This document shows positions 17,008 to 27,442 of a DNA stretch of 64,000 bases, piece by piece (position 1 is the stretch's first letter; each line of letters begins with the position of its first letter). A program made the translations under genes and the position numbers. The notes under the pieces were generated by a model that had not been told where the DNA came from, ran no database searches, and saw nothing but the letters and a program-made list of their open reading frames with translations. The stretch covers positions 447,001-511,000 of the forward strand of contig NW_013171838.1 of assembly GCF_000151665.1 (NCBI RefSeq), in the 5' to 3' direction. The stretch is from Blastocystis hominis (lineage: Eukaryota > Sar > Bigyra > Opalinata > Blastocystidae).

Positions 17008-17868
17008 ATGAGCGAGCCAGGAACGAAGCGCAAGGTGCCTATTAAGACAGATTGTCAGTACCTTATCCGCGCTAAACTCTATGGGGTGATAGCCCTGAAT
17101 TCGCTTGAAGGTATGATGCGTGAGTTGGATGCGCTCATTCCTGTGGACATCGAAAAAGGTTTAAATGTTAGGTGGATTCTGATTGCTAGACAACGTAGAT
17201 GTATTTGCCGACGAATTACGGCGCTACCAGGGAGGAGTGCTGCATCCCACAAGTCATGGAGACTACTTGGATCGTGCAATGAGCAGTTTATCTAGAGAAA
17301 TCGAAGTTCAAGTGCCTGTTGAGCTAAGTAACAGCAACACCGTCAAAGTCATAATGTTGCATCCCTTTAACTCCCTAGGCTTTCGTAACAAATATAATTC
17401 AGAGTTCTTCGGGAGAAGAACGCCATCAGTACATCGACCTTTTACAACAGCCAATAGAGATGATTACGAAATCACACCGCTTCGATCTGCTTGTGAACCA
17501 AGTTTGCATCTTCTTTTACAAGAAGCCCTCGGCCAGCTTGTCGGAAGACACTGTGAACTTTATTCGCCGCTCAATCCACGAGCTTTTCCGCTCAAAATCG
17601 AAAGAGCAGCTGCACACTCAGCTAGTCTCGTCGCAATCCATCTCGGCGCGCAATATCGATAATATCATCCCTCCCTACGAATACATTGATAATGGGCAGT
17701 TCATTAATGCGTCGCTGGGGGAGAACGAGCGTCTGATGACTAATGTTTGTGTGGTGTGTGGGTCTAATCAGCAGGATATGCTGCAGGGTTTAAGACAGAC
17801 GACAGACAAGGACATTGAGATCATGGGCCAGGCGGGATCGATGAAGCATACAGATAATATTACAATTT
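17008..17868 (+). CDS. Unknown conserved-looking protein, ~260 aa
   Basis: ATG at 17008. Splicing of two ~31-nt introns (one starting near 17159, one near 17350) joins three frames into a soluble, mostly helical protein. Pieces include TDCQYLIRAKLYGVIALNSLE, then DVFADELRRYQGGVLHP, then RFDLLVNQVCIFFYKKPS and IPPYEYIDNGQFINAS. I do not recognise the family. No encoded stop precedes the TGTTTGTT at 17873-17880. Cleavage after the T at about 17868 would give TAA. Consistent splicing phases and a proper 3' signal make it a real gene; the function is open. Confidence 0.6.
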
Positions 17869-17872
17869 CGAT

Positions 17873-17880
17873 TGTTTGTT
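17873..17880 (+). terminator. TGTTTGTT 3'-end element
   Basis: It follows the open end of the unknown gene and lies ~93 bases before the ribosomal protein gene. It would place polyadenylation at about 17866-17870. Confidence 0.65.
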
Positions 17881-17973
17881 GAAAACGGTTATTTTGGCAT
17901 TTTGGCGGACATGAGGATTGGTGCCCAATTTGCTGGTTTCTTTCCAAATTCTCATCAGCTTTTGATTGAAATC

Positions 17974-18476
17974 ATGTCTGCTGTAGGGAGTCGTTGTGGT
18001 TATGGGGGTGGATGGTGTGGTTTGCGAATTGGGGGTGGAAAGACTAATGGTGGTGTAGACCCAGAAGAAGATTGAATTCACCATTGATTGCAGTGCTCCT
18101 CTGAATGACAAGGTCATGGATCTGGCCTCCTTCGTATTTTTTCGACTCGTTGGCTCATTCGCAGGAAAAGTTCATGAACGAGCACATCAAGGTCAACAAC
18201 AAGACCAACAACCTCGGAGACGTCGTTGCTGTGTCCACCACCGATAACAAGCTCTGTGTCACTGTGTCCACCCAGATGGCCAAGAGATACCTGAAGGTAG
18301 GAGAGGACTTCCCTTCTGATCGATAGTACCTCACCAAGAAGTACCTGAAGAAGCAGAGCCTGCGTGATTACCTGCGTGTGATCGCCTGTGGCAAGACTGG
18401 ATACAAGGTTTGCTCCTTTTAAACTCTTTTTATCGTGTAGCTTGTCTATTTCAACGTTGAGAAGGATGAGGAATAA
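17974..18476 (+). CDS. RPL22: 60S ribosomal protein eL22
   Basis: Five exons. The first codes only MSA (17974-17982), followed by a 76-nt intron to 18058, then introns at 18134-18164, 18297-18326 and 18408-18440. The protein reads KKIEFTIDCSAPLND, the basic region and YLTKKYLKKQSLRDYLRVIA, which is the eL22 signature, and ends in an acidic NVEKDEE with an encoded TAA. The length (~118 aa) is normal for the family. A TGTTTGTT lies at 18507-18514. The very early long intron is common for ribosomal protein genes. Confidence 0.93.
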
Positions 18477-18532
18477 GTGGGTTCAGTCGTTGCTGATGAT
18501 TGGGTTTGTTTGTTGGAGTCACTTTCATTCTA

Positions 18533-19415
18533 ATGCAAGTCGATCGTGCAAAAAGCATCATAGCGGGTGTACTGTTTTGGGGTGCTGCCCTTCTTACATG
18601 TAGACGCGCATAGTAACGTTTGACATTGATCTTACTCTGGCGTACATGGATGAGGCAGTCGAGAATGCCGATCGCTTTTTATTTGATTATGTAACAAAAT
18701 ACTACCCAGAGCTGGGTATTTCGTACCAAGATGAGTAGTGTTTTCCAATTTCGCGTGAATTTTAGAATTATGGACATGATGGACGAGCTACTGAGAAGCC
18801 GTAACTTTGATTATAAAAATATTGGCGAACTACGCAAGCATGTGTTGTCCTCCTTTGTCGAAAAGTCCCCGTATGGCCTCATTCGAGCTTGTGTCGTAGG
18901 TACGATCCATCCGTGACAGAGGAATTGTTTGACGTATGGAGAAAGGAGAGAAACAAGGTAGTACCTCTATTTGTGTTCCCATATAGACCAAGTTGATCCC
19001 CTACGCTCAAGAGCTCGTGGAACTTTTGCACAACCACGGCTTTCTTCTCGGAATTATCACCAACGGGACAGCCGATCTGTCCTGCCATCCGGACTTGAAC
19101 AGTTTGTTTACCGCTTTTGTTAATAGCGATCTGTGCGGCGACCGGAAGCCAACTCGCGTACCGTTTGACAAGGTTGCGGATGGGATCAGAGCTGATCGAT
19201 AGATGAAAGAAATCATGGGGATTTATGATTCCTCAATGTATATGCACGTCGGCGATGACTACAGTTCTGACGTGGAAGGAGCGCATAATTCAGGATGGAA
19301 GTCAGTTCTCATTTCACGCAGCTCGACACCTTACCCACAGGGAAAGAAAGCTCCCGATCTGTGTGTAAAGTCGCTGCGAGACCTTTATTTGTTGTTTAAG
19401 GCCGTTTTGGAATAG
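18533..19415 (+). CDS. HAD-superfamily phosphatase
   Basis: A multi-exon gene with ~30-nt introns. After splicing the motifs are in order: TFDIDLT (the DxD nucleophile motif), IITNGT (motif II Thr), DRKP (motif III Lys) and HVGDDYSSDVEGAHNSGW (motif IV acid pair and the turn typical of HDHD/NANP-type enzymes). A helical cap lies between motifs I and II. Known relatives dephosphorylate small phosphates such as sugar phosphates or N-acylneuraminate-9-phosphate; which one is not clear. The gene ends with an encoded TAG followed by TGTTTGTT within 20 bases. The first exon is short (ATG 18533). Confidence 0.8.
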
Positions 19416-19463
19416 AGATTTTTGATTTGTTTGTTGACCATAGTTTTTTACTTCACTCGAATC

Positions 19464-21656
19464 ATGGGTAGCTTCGGCGCATGGCAGCCTAATCCATAGA
19501 TTCTAGCACCGAGAAACAAGTGACTTCTGTAGAATTAGCCCCTGTAAATCACGATGAGACGAAGGGTCCAAATGTAGGGAATTTGTGGCTGATTTCATGT
19601 AGGATGCGGTGCCTAAGGGTAACGATATTTCCCCTAATACCGAATCAGAAAAAAAGAATTCTGAACCAACAACTGTTGTGGCAGATGTTATCCCCTTCGA
19701 AAAGAGTAAAAGCGTACTCCTCTTCTCTCAGTGTCACGCCTAGGGGACTTCTTGTTGCGCCCGCTTTTGGCATCAATATTTTCCCATTACGAGCTGGTTG
19801 CCCAAGTAAGCTCCAATCGATTCACTCTCATTGTATAGATATAAGAAGGAGTACTTTTCTTTTGATCTCATTGCTGGGCTAACCGTAGGTATCATGGCAA
19901 TTCCTCAGGTGCGTGTTCTTTTTTCCTCCCTCACTCCCAGGGTATGGCCTACGCGATGCTTGCCAATCTTCCTCCCATCTATGGACTCTACGGGTGCATC
20001 ACCCCCGTGTTCATGTATGGTCTGTTCGGCACATCGAGCCACGTCCACATCGGTCCCTTCGCTTTAGTCTCCATGATGGTGAGCAGCACTCTGTCCTACA
20101 TCAACGCCGACACCAACCAAGAGGACTACCTCCTCGCTGTGAGCACGCTGAGCCTGATCTGCGGTATTCTCTTTATCATTCTCGGTGTTTGCCGCTGTGG
20201 CGTGGTCACGCGGCTTCTCTCCGAGACCATCGTCACCGCCTTCACCACGGCCTCCGCGTTTAACATCGGAGGCTCGCAGCTGAAGCACTACTGGGGCGTG
20301 TCGTGCGACGCGGACGTGTTTCTGGAGATCATCCGCACGCTGTTTTTCACGGAGACCCGGAAGTCGTTCAATTGGTGGGCGTTTTTGCTGGGAGGGTCGG
20401 CGACCGTGCTGCTCTACTTGATGAAGTGGGCCAACAAGAAGCTGCTGCCGAAGAAGCCGCTCCCGGTGGAGGTAGAAACGTGGAAACGGGGTGAAGGGTA
20501 GTTGTTTTTGCTGGTGATCTACATTCTGGTGATGTGGATCTTCGACCTGAAGCATCGCTGGAATCTGAAGTATCTCGGCGACTACGACATCGTGCGAGGT
20601 ATTCTGCTCTCTCCCTTTCCGCTGATCGTCTAGGCCTTCCCCCCATGATCATCCCCGACTTTAAGAACCTTGATAAGATCATTCCTGGAGCCATCATGAT
20701 TTGTACTCTTTCTCTCTCTTTCTCCCTTCTCATCTCCAGGCATTGTCGGCTACGCCATCACCGTCTCGCTCGGGAAGATCTTCGCTCGTCGCTTCGACTA
20801 TCCCCTCGACGACAATCAAGAGCTGGTGGCTCTGGGCGCCGCGAGCGCAGTGGGCGCTTTTTTCTCGTGCTATCCCCCCGCCGGTTCGCTCTCCCGCTCC
20901 GCCCTCGCCGCGAATTGCGGTACGTTTTTGATTCTCCGTCGACCTCTAGAGGCGCGCAGCCCTCTGCACAACTTCATCTCGCCGCTGCTGATCATCCTGT
21001 GCCTCTTCATCCTCACCGACGTCATCATCTACATCCCCAACGCCTCGCTCGCGGCCATCGTGATCGTGAATTTGTTCTCGCTGTTCGCCCAGTTCGCCGA
21101 GCTGAAGCCGCTCTGGCGCACGTCCTGGGCCGATTTCCTCTCGTTTCTCGTGTGTCTGGTCCTCACCATCACGCTGGGGACCGAGGCGGGGCTGATAGGA
21201 GGAGTGGTCTCCTCTCTGCTCTGCCTTGTGATTTGCATCCTCGTGGCGCGCAAGCGTATGGACGGGTTTTGGAGGAGTGATGGGTAGAAGCGCCGGGGGA
21301 TGGGAAAGGGCTGGAGCCGTTGACAGTGCCGGAGAGTGAGGTGTGGGGGAGAGGAGTGAGGCGTAGATGTGGGGGTCATCACGTGTCCGGCTTCGCTGCA
21401 TTTTTTGAATCGCGATACCTACCGAAATCGCGTGGAAGCTAGTTTGCCAAGGAAGAAGATGGTGATGGATCTCAGACGCGTGCGATATATCGATGCCAGC
21501 GCGCTGATCACGCTGAAGGAGCTGCAGAAGCAGTGGAATAAGAAGGAGGAGCGAATCTTCTTCGTTGCCGAAACCGACTATGTGGAGTCGAAATTGAAGG
21601 CCTATGGAGCCGATGATGTTAAAGTTAGAAAGTCCTCAGTGTTGGACATTGTTTAA
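19464..21656 (+). CDS. SLC26/SulP anion transporter with C-terminal STAS domain
   Basis: The first exon is only four bases (ATG G) before a 30-nt intron. A polar N-terminus precedes the SulP signature FPITSWLPKY, DLIAGLTVGIMAIPQGMAYA and LPPIYGLYG. Ten or more membrane segments follow (for example SQLKHYW, VALGAASAVGAFFSCYP, LFILTDVIIYIPNASLAAIV). The STAS domain is at the C-terminus (VVMDLRRVRYIDASALITLKEL) and ends in TAA. Known: these proteins exchange or co-transport sulphate, chloride, bicarbonate or oxalate. One intron, 20472-20501, contains the recurring GGAAACGGGG string. The introns phase consistently, so the gene appears functional. Confidence 0.9.
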
Positions 21657-21748
21657 ACTGTTTGATTGAAACGGCTCGTTAGACTGGAGAAGGGCAGTTT
21701 TCCTCTTCATATCTCTTTTCTTTTCTTTTTCTACGTTCTTTTAGAGAT

Positions 21749-22840
21749 ATGAGAACTTCTGAAGGACAGTCGCTGTTGAATAATGATTATCATCGGAAGG
21801 AACCGAGACGCTCTCCAGTTCTCTTTTTTGTTATCGGAGCTTTGTCGTGTGTTGTTGTGATCTACTTTCTGATGTCTTCCATCTCTACTTTCTACACTAG
21901 TCACAGTCTCCGCTCAGACTATTCCAAATCTAAGAATTTTGATCTCTTGATTGTCGCTGACCTCGATAAGAAGAGTCGCGTCGACACAGACTCCAAGGGG
22001 AAGTGGTATAGTGTAATGAAGAAAGGCCAGTTGACCAAGCAGCCGAACGGAACGTTTTCCATCGAGTGGGTGGATGAGACAAAGCTGTATACCAAGATCA
22101 GTGAAGCTGGTCGCGGAATGGAGTTGAGTGCTTTAGTTCGATACAATAACCGCCTCTATTCATTTGATGACCGTACCGGACTCGTTTTTGAGGTGGTGAA
22201 CGGCAAGGCCATTCCTCGTCACATTCTCATGGAGGGCGATGGAAACAACGACAAGGGCCAAAAGACGGAGTGGGCGACGGTGAAGGACGGCAAGATGTAC
22301 GTTGGCAGCTTCGGCAAGGAGTACACGAATCCCGACGGTTCGATCAAGAACACGAACAACATGTGGATCAGCATCATCGACAGCAATGGCCACGTCGAGC
22401 ACGAGGACTGGACCGATCGTTTTAACAAGCTGCGCGATGCAGCGGGCTGTCCGTATCCTGGCTACATGATCCACGAAGCGATTAGCTGGTCGCCTCATCG
22501 CAAGCAGTGGGTGATTCTGCCGCGTCGTGTGAGCAAGAAGCCGTACGATGAGAATCTGGACGAGCGTCGTGGATCGAACACGGTGATTCTGGCTTCAGAG
22601 GACTTCAGCGAGATTGAGGTGAGGAAAATCACGAAGAAAACGCCGACTCGCGGCTTCTCGGATTTCAAATTCCTGCCTGGGTCGAAGGACAGCGTGATTG
22701 TGGCGTTGAAGAGCGAGGAGAACGAGGAGGAGAAGACGCAGAACTCGTATATTATGGTGTTTAACTTGGATGGAACGATGCTGATGGAGGAAACGGAGAT
22801 TCCTGGAATGATGAAATTTGAAGGACTCGAGTTCATGTGA
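21749..22840 (+). CDS. Apyrase of the CANT1 family (calcium-activated nucleotidase)
   Basis: An intronless 363-aa frame. A type II signal-anchor is at residues ~24-44 (VLFFVIGALSCVVVIYFLM). The catalytic domain shows GRGMELSALVRYNNRLYSFDDRTG, EWATVKDGKMYVGS, HEAISWSP, RRGSNTVI, RGFSDFKFLPG and a C-terminal KFEGLEF, all typical of CANT1/insect salivary apyrases. Known: these hydrolyse UDP and GDP in the Golgi/ER or outside the cell. In the Golgi, removing UDP supports nucleotide-sugar import, which fits the convergent nucleotide-sugar transporter next door. A TGTTTG-rich 3' signal follows the TGA. Confidence 0.9.
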   Translation: MRTSEGQSLLNNDYHRKEPRRSPVLFFVIGALSCVVVIYFLMSSISTFYTSHSLRSDYSKSKNFDLLIVADLDKKSRVDTDSKGKWYSVMKKGQLTKQPNGTFSIEWVDETKLYTKISEAGRGMELSALVRYNNRLYSFDDRTGLVFEVVNGKAIPRHILMEGDGNNDKGQKTEWATVKDGKMYVGSFGKEYTNPDGSIKNTNNMWISIIDSNGHVEHEDWTDRFNKLRDAAGCPYPGYMIHEAISWSPHRKQWVILPRRVSKKPYDENLDERRGSNTVILASEDFSEIEVRKITKKTPTRGFSDFKFLPGSKDSVIVALKSEENEEEKTQNSYIMVFNLDGTMLMEETEIPGMMKFEGLEFM

Positions 22841-22926
22841 TGTGTTGTTTGTTTGAAACGGAAATGGGTGTGGAGAGGAAGTGGAAGGGAGATGGAGCGA
22901 GTGGATTGATTCGGAAGGGGAGAGAT

Positions 22927-23020
22927 GTGTCCATCCATCATTGATTCATTCATTGATTCATCCATCCATCCATCATTGATTCATTGATTCATTCCATCAT
23001 TCATTTCATCCATACGTTCA
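22927..23020. repeat. CATC/ATTGATTC short tandem repeats
   Basis: Alternating CATCCATC and ATTGATTCATTC units fill the space between two convergent genes. There is no coding potential. Confidence 0.75.
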
Positions 23021-23065
23021 CTATTTCACTCACTCCTTCCATTTCTTTGAACAAACAACTCACAA

Positions 23066-24317
23066 CTATTTAAAACGCCTGATTTCAATCACCTCTTCAT
23101 CCTCCCCAATCTCAATATCCTCATCCGCAATCTCCGGAATCTCCGACGGCATCGCCTCCATCTCCACCTCATCCAGCGTGATCGGCGTGGCCTGCTTCTC
23201 CCTTCCCTTCACTCCTCTCCCCCTCGCCTACACAATCTGCTCCGGTTTCGGCGCCGATTTATACAAATACACCGCGATCGAGAGATTAATCACCGCCAAA
23301 TCGAAGGGCAGCGTCAGCTCCGTGTTCAGCACCATCGCAGAAATGATCGACGTCAAAACCAACGCGCCTGCCGACGTAATCGCCTTCACCACCGACGAAA
23401 GATACTTCAAAATCGCGGAGGTGACCACGCCCATGTACACAAGTCTGCCTCAAAACCACACCACAAAGCCCACAAAAGCACAGTGAGGACCGCATAGCCG
23501 TTGAATCGATTCATTGTCAGCGACTGCGCGAACTGCCTTCCGTCCTCAGCGACCAGAAACACGAAGTTCACCACCACGCCCCAGCTAGCTAGCAAACCAC
23601 ACGCACAGCGTACAAATAGAGCCAGATGTTCTGCTGGAAGATCGACATGTCCTTGTGCGATTTCATCAGCTTCTCGATCGTTACGCCCGCGCACGCGACC
23701 AGCGCGCTGTTCATGATCGTCAGCAGCGCTGGGTAGACAGGGAAGTCGGAGAAGGAGGAATCGGCGGACTTCGAAAGCTGGATGGAAGCGACGGAATCGC
23801 AGATGAGGAGCATGGCTGCCCAATGAATACCGGTGAGTCTGAATTGTGAGAGTAGACGAGCAGCTACTTTTTCTTCAACACCACTACAGAGAAAACTCCC
23901 ACGATCACCGTTTCTAAGGAACCAAACACTTGAACCGTAATTGGAGTGTCAATTATCGATAAAATGTAATAGTACACATTATGTCCGATTGCATAAAGCA
24001 AAGCCGGAATCGACCACAAAAAAATCTCCTTTACAGAAAACGACTTACGAATCGAGGGGTCTTTCCACGTTTGATATTTGAAAATGGCAAACGATATCGC
24101 CAACTTCAGAATCTACACATCAATAATTACAAATAAAGCAACTTCACCGAGCATTGTTGCCATCACCGGAGAATAGTCATAACCACCACTACTGTTTTTT
24201 GACAACTAGGAATCATTCGATTTCACAAAAATAAAGTACTTCTGTAAGAATACCTCGAATCGAATGAGTAGTCAAAGATGAGACGATAAGAAAGGTCCTG
24301 AATAAAATACTACTCAT
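23066..24317 (-). CDS. SLC35A-type nucleotide-sugar transporter
   Basis: Spliced from ATG 24317 through six or so 27-34-nt introns. The protein has ten hydrophobic segments. It shows the family pattern: VMATMLGEILKLAISF, SIPALLYAIGHNVYYYILSIID, VIVGVFSVVVLKKKLTGIHWAAMLLI, IYL/FWGVVVNF and VTSAILKYLSSVVKAITSA, with FKxQxxxE replaced by milder residues. The tail is acidic (IADEDIEIGEDEEV). Known relatives carry UDP-galactose, UDP-GlcNAc or CMP-sialate into the Golgi in exchange for UMP/CMP. The substrate is not predictable here. The TGTTTGTT signal lies just after the TAG on the minus strand (near 23049-23057). Confidence 0.85.
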
Positions 24318-24474
24318 CTCTAATGATTTCAAATCAGGTCCTTTTGATAAAACATTGGAAACTCCGAGTTATGGAATTCCAATAATAAACGGTAATTATT
24401 CAAACCAAGGAACTAGTTTATAAGCTTTCCTAGGTAATTTTTTATATCTCTGTGACGAAATTAGAAGATAAAGA

Positions 24475-24866
24475 ATGCCTCGTCAAGATAATAAAACTCT
24501 TCTTCAGCCGATTGATATCATCTTCCGTTTCCTTCAAGGCATATCCTTTTTCAAAATGGCAGTGCATTTGACTGCATTTCCTTTTATCGTTTTCCTTTAC
24601 AGACTCACAAAACAGGCGTTCAGATCTGGCTGTATGATCAACCGCATGTGCGCATCGAGGGAGTGATCAACGTACTCAAAATATCATTTTTCGTGACACT
24701 TAGGGTTTTGACGAGTACATGAACATAGTTCTGGATAACGCTTCGGAAGTGAATATCAAGATGAAGACTCGAAAGAATTTGGGTATTCGGATCGCGAGAG
24801 TTGTGATTTGTAGGAAAGATTCTGTTGAAGGGTGATAATGTGACTCTGATCCAAGAAATCATCTAA
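24475..24866 (+). CDS. SNRPE: Spliceosomal Sm protein E
   Basis: After splicing: QPIDIIFRFLQ, GVQIWLYDQPHVRIEGVI (Sm1), GFDEYMNIVLDNA and LGKILLKGDNVTLIQEI (Sm2, with the KGDN signature). The length (~95 aa) suits SmE. Later introns are clean 31-32-nt GT-AG introns. The first intron's donor is uncertain: a GC donor after CTTCAAG does not keep the frame with the nearest acceptor, while a downstream GT adds about eight residues. An encoded TAA is followed by TGTTTGTT at about 24901. Core component of all major snRNPs, as expected in an intron-rich genome. Confidence 0.9.
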
Positions 24867-25023
24867 TTTGAGCCCTGTGGCATGATTGTTCTCTTTTCCC
24901 TGTTTGTTCGTTACTCTCGAGTATTTGTTGTTTTCAATGTCTTTTGCAAAATGATGAGTTCCCAAAATGATAATAGTCATTGAAAGAAATACGGTGATTC
25001 TTATTATTATAATCATTTGAGTG

Positions 25024-25392
25024 ATGAGTCAAATTGTGTATCAATATGGAAAGCCATTCAATGATGAAGAATACGAGTACAGGTAAGGCTGGAGAATGGC
25101 GGTAATTGAAAGACAAGTGATAATCAAAAAGGAAGCCGTGGGGTTGATTCCCAAGGGGAAACTAATGAGTGAAAGAGAGTGGAGAAGTCTGGGAATCCAG
25201 ATGAGTCTAGGGTGGGAACATTACCTGGAATATAAGTAATTGAGTGTAGAAACTGTTGAATGTAGGCCAGAGTCGAATGTGTTGCTGTTTCGAAGACCCC
25301 TAGGCACGGATGGAACCACAGGACTGGTAAATGTGGAAAAGGCAAATATGTTGAAGCGCCAATTTCGAAAGGAATACGGCTTAGAGGACTAA
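25024..25392 (+). CDS. CKS1: Cyclin-dependent kinase regulatory subunit Cks1
   Basis: Three exons separated by two 30-nt introns. The spliced protein reads YGKPFNDEEYEYRQVIIKK, LMSEREWRSLGIQMSLGWEHYL and VLLFRRPLG, which are the signature boxes of Cks proteins, including the phosphate-binding Arg/Ser/Trp residues. The C-terminal extension after RRPL is longer than in animals (~25 residues, basic). Known: Cks binds CDKs and phospho-sites to control mitotic entry and exit. Encoded TAA. Confidence 0.93.
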
Positions 25393-25620
25393 ACTCTTTC
25401 ATCCTCGTTTTTCATACCAAACTACTTGTATATTGCTTTGTTTATTTCAGCAAGCCATATGTGTATTACTTTCTGTATATTGATCACTGAAAGGTGATTA
25501 GTTTGCAAGGAATGAAAAAGTATTCACCAAGGAGCAAATTGGGTATTTTTCAGGATATTGTTGATACTCTTTTGTAGGGTACTTGATCCAATATACAAAT
25601 ATCAGTGTTTCTTGTGTGGC

Positions 25621-25628
25621 AACAAACA
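25621..25628 (-). terminator. TGTTTGTT 3'-end element of ribokinase
   Basis: Three bases separate the proposed cleavage point (TG, completed to TGA by the poly(A) tail) from the element, the same spacing as in the TPR-J gene at 15940/15944. Confidence 0.7.
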
Positions 25629-25631
25629 CAA

Positions 25632-26673
25632 CACATGAGTTTCTCAGGATACTTTTCGCATCCTCCCCTAAACTGAACACTATACGAGCTTGCTGCACAT
25701 CCAGCGCGAACCATTTCAGCCAGTTCGTCCATCGAGCACTCTGCAAACGTCTTCTTCTCAAGCAAGTGCCCCAGCTGGTATGCAAACGTCCCAACAAAGC
25801 AATCTCCAGCACCCACAGTATCCACTACCTCCACCTTCGGACAGGAAACTCGTTTCCTCTGAATGGAAGTACATACTCAATTCCTACTTCGGTTCCTCTA
25901 CCAATGAACGCCCCTTCTCCTCCTAGTGTCATGATTACAACTAAACCCGGTTTCATTTGGGTCATCACATCCATCATTTCAGCACTGTTACGATGGTCGC
26001 TACCAGTAATGATTTGGCTCTCTGTCTCGTTGGGAACTATAATGTCCACGTTGTCTAGCAGGACTTGGGACGAAGCAGGCGCAGGGTTTAAGATCGTGAC
26101 TATATCTGAAGGTCAATGACATGCATGAATGCAACCATGTTTCTTGCCATATTCGAGAATCGCCTTGATCGTGTCGAATGGAATTTCCTGCTGTAGGACA
26201 AACACTTTGCAGGTGTCAGCTATCGAAATAGAGTTGAACTGGGGCTCAAACAACAAGAGAGATAACATACCTTTTCGGTTGTAAATAGATTATTCGCGCC
26301 TGCAATGACCACGATTGAGTTTTCGCCTCTATCATCAACACAAATCGTAGCGACTCCAGTGGTGGCGTTCTGTTCCACGATCACATTCTCCAAGTTCATT
26401 CCAAAACTTTGGAGATGCTTCTTGATCACTTCACCATTGCTGTCGTCCCCGATAACACTCACAAAGCGCATCTCATTCTTGTCACTACACAGTTTCGCCA
26501 CAGCTACCGCTTGGTTTGCTCCTTTACCTCCACATCTTGTACGAAATTGCGTTCCAATGATTGTTTCGCCTGCATTCCAAAAGATAATAACGAAAACCTG
26601 CTTTTGGGATCCGTGGAGTTCGGACGATCAAATCCATATTCGAAGACCCAAGCACGTATATGATCGGATTCAT
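25632..26673 (-). CDS. RBKS: Ribokinase (PfkB family)
   Basis: Spliced from ATG 26673. N-terminus VLGSSNMDLIVRTPRIPKAGETI and GGKGANQAVAVAKL (PfkB signature 1). Central NATTGVATI and EIPFDTIKAILEYGKKHG. Then DIIVPNETESQIITG and GLVVIMTLGGEGA. The catalytic DTVGAGDCFVGTFAY has the base Asp. Known: phosphorylates D-ribose at O5, feeding the pentose phosphate pathway. No stop is encoded before the TGTTTGTT element (25621-25628 on the minus strand). Cleavage after ATGTG at 25632 would give TGA. The introns are ~28-50 nt and phase correctly. Confidence 0.9.
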
Positions 26674-26709
26674 GATTACAATCAAGGCAAAAGATTAAAA
26701 GAAGAAAAA

Positions 26710-26781
26710 TGCGTCAACCGGGAATTGAACCCGGACCTCTACCTTGGAAGGGTAGAATCCTAACCATTAGACCATTGACGC
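26710..26781 (-). tRNA. tRNA-Gly(UCC)
   Basis: A 72-nt cloverleaf can be folded: acceptor GCGTCAA/TTGACGC with discriminator A, D arm TGGTCTAATGGTTAGGA, anticodon stem CTACC/GGTAG with loop CTTCCAA (anticodon TCC), and T arm CCGGG-TTCAATT-CCCGG. No intron. It lies between the divergently oriented ribokinase and RecX-like genes. Confidence 0.95.
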
Positions 26782-26819
26782 TCCGAAACCCACTTCTTGC
26801 AACCCCAAAATAAAATACC

Positions 26820-27442
26820 ATGTACAGGAAACCTTTCATATCCTTCTATGATCACGCTTTGAAGCTATTAAGCAATAGGCCGCATGCGTAAAGTTTGAGT
26901 CTGCATTTGTTCTTGTAGTGAGAAGGAATTACGGCAGAAACTCGAAATATTATCAAAGAAACGATTTAGCAGAGCTGAGTATTATAAAAAACGAAATTCC
27001 ACAAAGAAAGTATCCTTTTCTGTATTTGAGAACGAGGCAACTCCTGGTATGTGCATATTTTTATATCAGTCAATGCAATAGAAGACAATGAGAGAGAAAT
27101 CGAGGAGGCGATCTCCAGGTTGAAACAGGAAGGATTGGTAAATGATAAGCTATTTGCTGAGTGGTACTGCACGCAGAGACAAGAATTCAATCAGCGTAGT
27201 CAAAAACTACTCACTTTAGAACTACAGATGAAGGGTGTGGATCGATCGATAATACAAGAAGCTATAAAAATGTACCACGATGAAGATGCTTGTTGTCTAC
27301 TCGTTGCACAACGAAAGATGAGTGTGATGGAACGGGAAAAGTTGATCAGTTACTTGTTGAGGAAGGCATGGTATTTGGTCATCGTGATAATGGATAGGGC
27401 TTTGAAATGAATACGATCCGGCAAGTTCTTTCGCAAAAATAG
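26820..27442 (+). CDS. RecX-like recombination regulator
   Basis: Spliced from ATG 26820. HALKLLSNRPHAEKELRQKL matches the RecX N-terminal repeat. Then IEEAISRLKQEGLVNDKLFAEWYC and LLTLELQMKGVDRSIIQEAI match the second repeat, and a third repeat ends YLLRKGFEMNTIRQVLSQK. Introns are short; the last one appears to be GC-AG (starting GCATGG, ~32 nt), because only that restores the typical C-terminus. Known: RecX binds and restrains RecA; eukaryotic copies are usually organelle-directed in plants and algae. A partner RecA is not in this window. Confidence is in the family, not the role. Confidence 0.78.

Noticed and set aside
20064-21401. Minus-strand frames opposite the SLC26 gene
   Set aside because: Arg/Gln/His-rich shadows of membrane-protein exons.
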